Assembly: GCA_030824255.1 (NCBI GenBank)
Contig: JAVBYB010000072.1
Coordinates: forward strand, 1-7,002
Origin: a bacterium
GTDB lineage: Bacteria > Pseudomonadota > Alphaproteobacteria > Caulobacterales > Hyphomonadaceae
Direction: 5' to 3'
Length of the DNA: 7,002 bases
In this document: positions 5,712-7,002 of the stretch, piece by piece
How positions within the stretch are numbered: the first letter of the stretch is position 1
Layout: each line of letters begins with the position of its first letter
Made by a program: the position numbers and the translations under genes
The notes under the pieces: model-generated
What the model saw: only the letters and a program-made list of their open reading frames with translations
Databases searched by the model: none
What the model was told of the DNA's origin: nothing

Positions 5712-6131
5712 CTAGTTCAGCGTCAGTTCGCCATCCTCACCCTTGTCCCAGTATTTGATGCGACGGGCGTGCACCTTGATCAGCACCAGGCCTTTGGTGT
5801 CGACGCCATCCTCGAACCATTTGTCGAGATCCTTGGTCCAGTGCTCTTCGAACGCCGCCTTGTCGCGGATCAGTTCCGCATCGCCCTCAACAGTCGCCCA
5901 GAAGCCGTGCTTGCCCGTGAAGCTCAGCGAGACTTTCCTGTCGCCTTCAATGTCGGACACCATGCGCGTGTCGTCGGTCGTGAAGTAGAACGAGTCGCCC
6001 TCATAGGTGACGTCGCCATTATTGCTCATCGGCCGGCCGGCAATCTCGCCGCCATCCGTGTGCGTCGCGAGCGTGGCGATATCGATGCCTTTCATCTTCT
6101 TCGCGAGGTCGTGCAGGGTGAGGTGGGACAT
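5712..6131 (-). CDS. General stress protein / pyridoxamine 5'-phosphate oxidase-like flavin-binding protein
   Basis: This 139-residue protein is read from ATG 6131 to TAG at 5714-5712. GGAG lies seven bases ahead of this ATG. The in-frame ATG at 6164 would add eleven residues of poor quality and has no good ribosome site, so 6131 is chosen. The fold is the split-barrel FMN-binding type of the general stress protein 26 group. It opens with a helix (LHDLAKKMKGIDIATLAT), then AGRPMS (31-36), GDSFYFTTDD (45-54), KVSLSF (66-71), GFWATVEGDAELI (76-88), a helical insert with HWTKDLDKWFEDG (97-109), and a last strand LVLIKVHARRIKYWD (115-129). Relatives bind FMN or similar flavins; the enzymatic substrate is usually unknown and the full PdxH catalytic set is not evident here. 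It follows the SDR gene on the same strand with a 95-base gap. Confidence 0.92.
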   Translation of the reverse strand: MSHLTLHDLAKKMKGIDIATLATHTDGGEIAGRPMSNNGDVTYEGDSFYFTTDDTRMVSDIEGDRKVSLSFTGKHGFWATVEGDAELIRDKAAFEEHWTKDLDKWFEDGVDTKGLVLIKVHARRIKYWDKGEDGELTLN

Positions 6132-6144
6132 GGGTGCGCTCCGG

Positions 6145-6165
6145 CATGGGGGATTACCTCCCATG
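6145..6165 (-). promoter_or_regulatory. Hairpin in the leader of the stress-protein gene, hiding a decoy ribosome site and AUG
   Basis: On the - strand, CAUGGG pairs with CCCAUG and inside it GG pairs with CC, leaving one bulged A and a UAAU loop. This is an 8-bp G+C-rich stem ending 13 bases before the ATG at 6131. The 5' arm carries GGAGGT, a perfect ribosome-binding sequence, and the 3' arm carries an AUG (6147) that is out of frame with the gene. There is no T-run, so it is not an obvious terminator of the upstream SDR gene. Confidence 0.4.
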
Positions 6166-6226
6166 AACCCGCGAGCGCCCTGCAGCGTTCCGTCGACAAT
6201 GTCCCTGCTTCACATGCCGGCTTGGA

Positions 6227-7002
6227 TCAGCCCACGCGCCCCGCGCCCAGCAGCGACAGGCCGCCATCGCACGGAATGATCGCGCCGGAGATGTAGGCGG
6301 CGGCATCCGAACAGAGGAACAGCGCGAGATCCGCCACCTCGTCCTTGGTTCCCAGTCGCTGCATCGGCGTGCCTTTGGCGCTCTTCTCCATCGCTTCCGG
6401 CGTTGGGGCGAGGCGCGCCATGCCTTCGGTATCGGCGATCGGGCCGGGGATGATCGAGTTCACGCGCACGCCGAGCGGGCCCCACTCCACCGCCAGCGTC
6501 TTGATCATCATGTCCGCGCCTGCCTTGGCCGCATTCACGTGCGCCTGCAGCGGATAGGGATGCAGCGCTTGCGGCGCGGAGATGGTGATGACGGATGCGC
6601 CCGGCCTGCGCAGGTGAGGAAAGCCCTGCTTCATCACATTGTACGCGCCAACGAGATCGATATCGATCACGGCCCGGAAGCCATTGTACGAAATGCCGTT
6701 GAACGGCGCGACGAAGTTGCCTGCCGCGCCCGAGACGAGAATATCGATCGGGCCGTGTTCCGCTACCGAAGTCGCAAACGCTGCGCCGACGCCTTCATGG
6801 TCGCGCACGTCCTGCGCGATGCCGATGGCCTTGGCCCCCGTCGCGCGAATGCCCGCCGCCGCCGCTTCAATCTTGTCGGCTGAGCGCGAGAGGATGGTCA
6901 CCGCGGCGCCCGCTTCCGCGAGGCGCGTTGCGATCTGCAGGTTGATGCCACTGGAGGCACCGGCGACGAAGGCGGTCTTGCCGGCGAGAAGCTTGTCGCG
7001 AA
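6227..7002 (-). CDS. SDR-family 2,4-dienoyl-CoA reductase-like oxidoreductase, 5' end outside the window
   Basis: The frame is open at the right edge and stops at TGA 6229-6227, giving 257 visible residues; perhaps only a few to about 20 N-terminal residues are missing. The Rossmann nucleotide site is VAGASSGIN (fragment residues 12-20). AAGNF (92-96), DIDLVGAYNV (113-122), TISAP (139-143), AVEWGPLGVRVNS (170-182), IPGPI..TEG (184-193) and CDGG (244-247) follow. This set, especially AAGNF, the N-type glycine motif, LAVEWGP and PGPI.TEG, is that of the DECR/peroxisomal 2,4-dienoyl-CoA reductase branch. Those enzymes use NADPH to reduce 2,4-dienoyl-CoA during beta-oxidation of unsaturated fatty acids. 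The usual YxxxK is HVNAAK here: K159 is kept and the Tyr position is V155. Eukaryotic DECR enzymes also lack that Tyr, so activity is likely retained. A codon read as GTG at 6901 is internal and is not the start. The exact substrate is inferred from motifs. Confidence 0.92.
   Translation of the reverse strand, partial: RDKLLAGKTAFVAGASSGINLQIATRLAEAGAAVTILSRSADKIEAAAAGIRATGAKAIGIAQDVRDHEGVGAAFATSVAEHGPIDILVSGAAGNFVAPFNGISYNGFRAVIDIDLVGAYNVMKQGFPHLRRPGASVITISAPQALHPYPLQAHVNAAKAGADMMIKTLAVEWGPLGVRVNSIIPGPIADTEGMARLAPTPEAMEKSAKGTPMQRLGTKDEVADLALFLCSDAAAYISGAIIPCDGGLSLLGAGRVG

Noticed and set aside
5769..6296. A 175-codon + strand open frame opposite the stress-protein gene and its leader
   Set aside because: The - strand has the conserved flavin-fold motifs and a suitable start; the + frame is a codon-phase shadow.

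Overview
The window is about 60-65% G+C and looks like ordinary chromosome from an alphaproteobacterium. The style of the glycyl-tRNA synthetase alpha chain, the tRNA1(Val)-methyltransferase gene lying near glyQ, the DUF2809 and DUF2314 genes and the two-PAS chemoreceptor suggest Caulobacterales, perhaps Hyphomonadaceae. That placement is inferred from recognition and has not been searched. I see no mobile element, CRISPR array, tRNA or rRNA.

Layout. 1-268 (+): C-terminal end of a TrmN6/YfiC-like tRNA methyltransferase. 275-472 (+): 65-residue single-pass membrane protein, probably translationally coupled to it. 473-655: no convincing gene, but a CtrA-like box. 656-745 (+): possible 29-residue membrane miniprotein. 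761-2293 (-): soluble chemoreceptor-type transducer with two near-duplicate PAS domains, convergent with the genes on its left. 2294-2438: divergent promoter region with a second CtrA-like box. 2439-3341 (+): glyQ. Four small genes follow on the + strand: a membrane-anchored DUF2314 protein (3477-4076), a DUF2809 membrane protein (4185-4571), an unrecognised four-helix membrane protein (4638-5060) and a small exported four-cysteine protein (5122-5508). The right part is on the - strand. It holds a 2,4-dienoyl-CoA-reductase-like SDR that runs off the window (6227-7002), a general-stress/pyridoxamine-phosphate-oxidase-like flavin-binding protein (5712-6131) and a possible 54-residue, 50% proline protein (5509-5673).

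How the genes relate. glyQ is the only gene with a certain essential role. Its partner glyS is not within 3.6 kb downstream, although many alphaproteobacteria keep the two close; the four + strand genes occupy the place where it might be expected. Two of these neighbours share a 25-27 bp element just upstream of their starts, which suggests a shared promoter or operator. The PAS-MCP protein would act in the cytoplasm on a chemotaxis-type kinase array. The SDR probably acts in beta-oxidation of unsaturated fatty acids.

Nothing here is clearly a new biological system. The points most worth following are the two miniproteins, the repeated upstream element, the SDR whose catalytic tyrosine position is valine, and a hairpin that masks an out-of-frame start ahead of the stress-protein gene.
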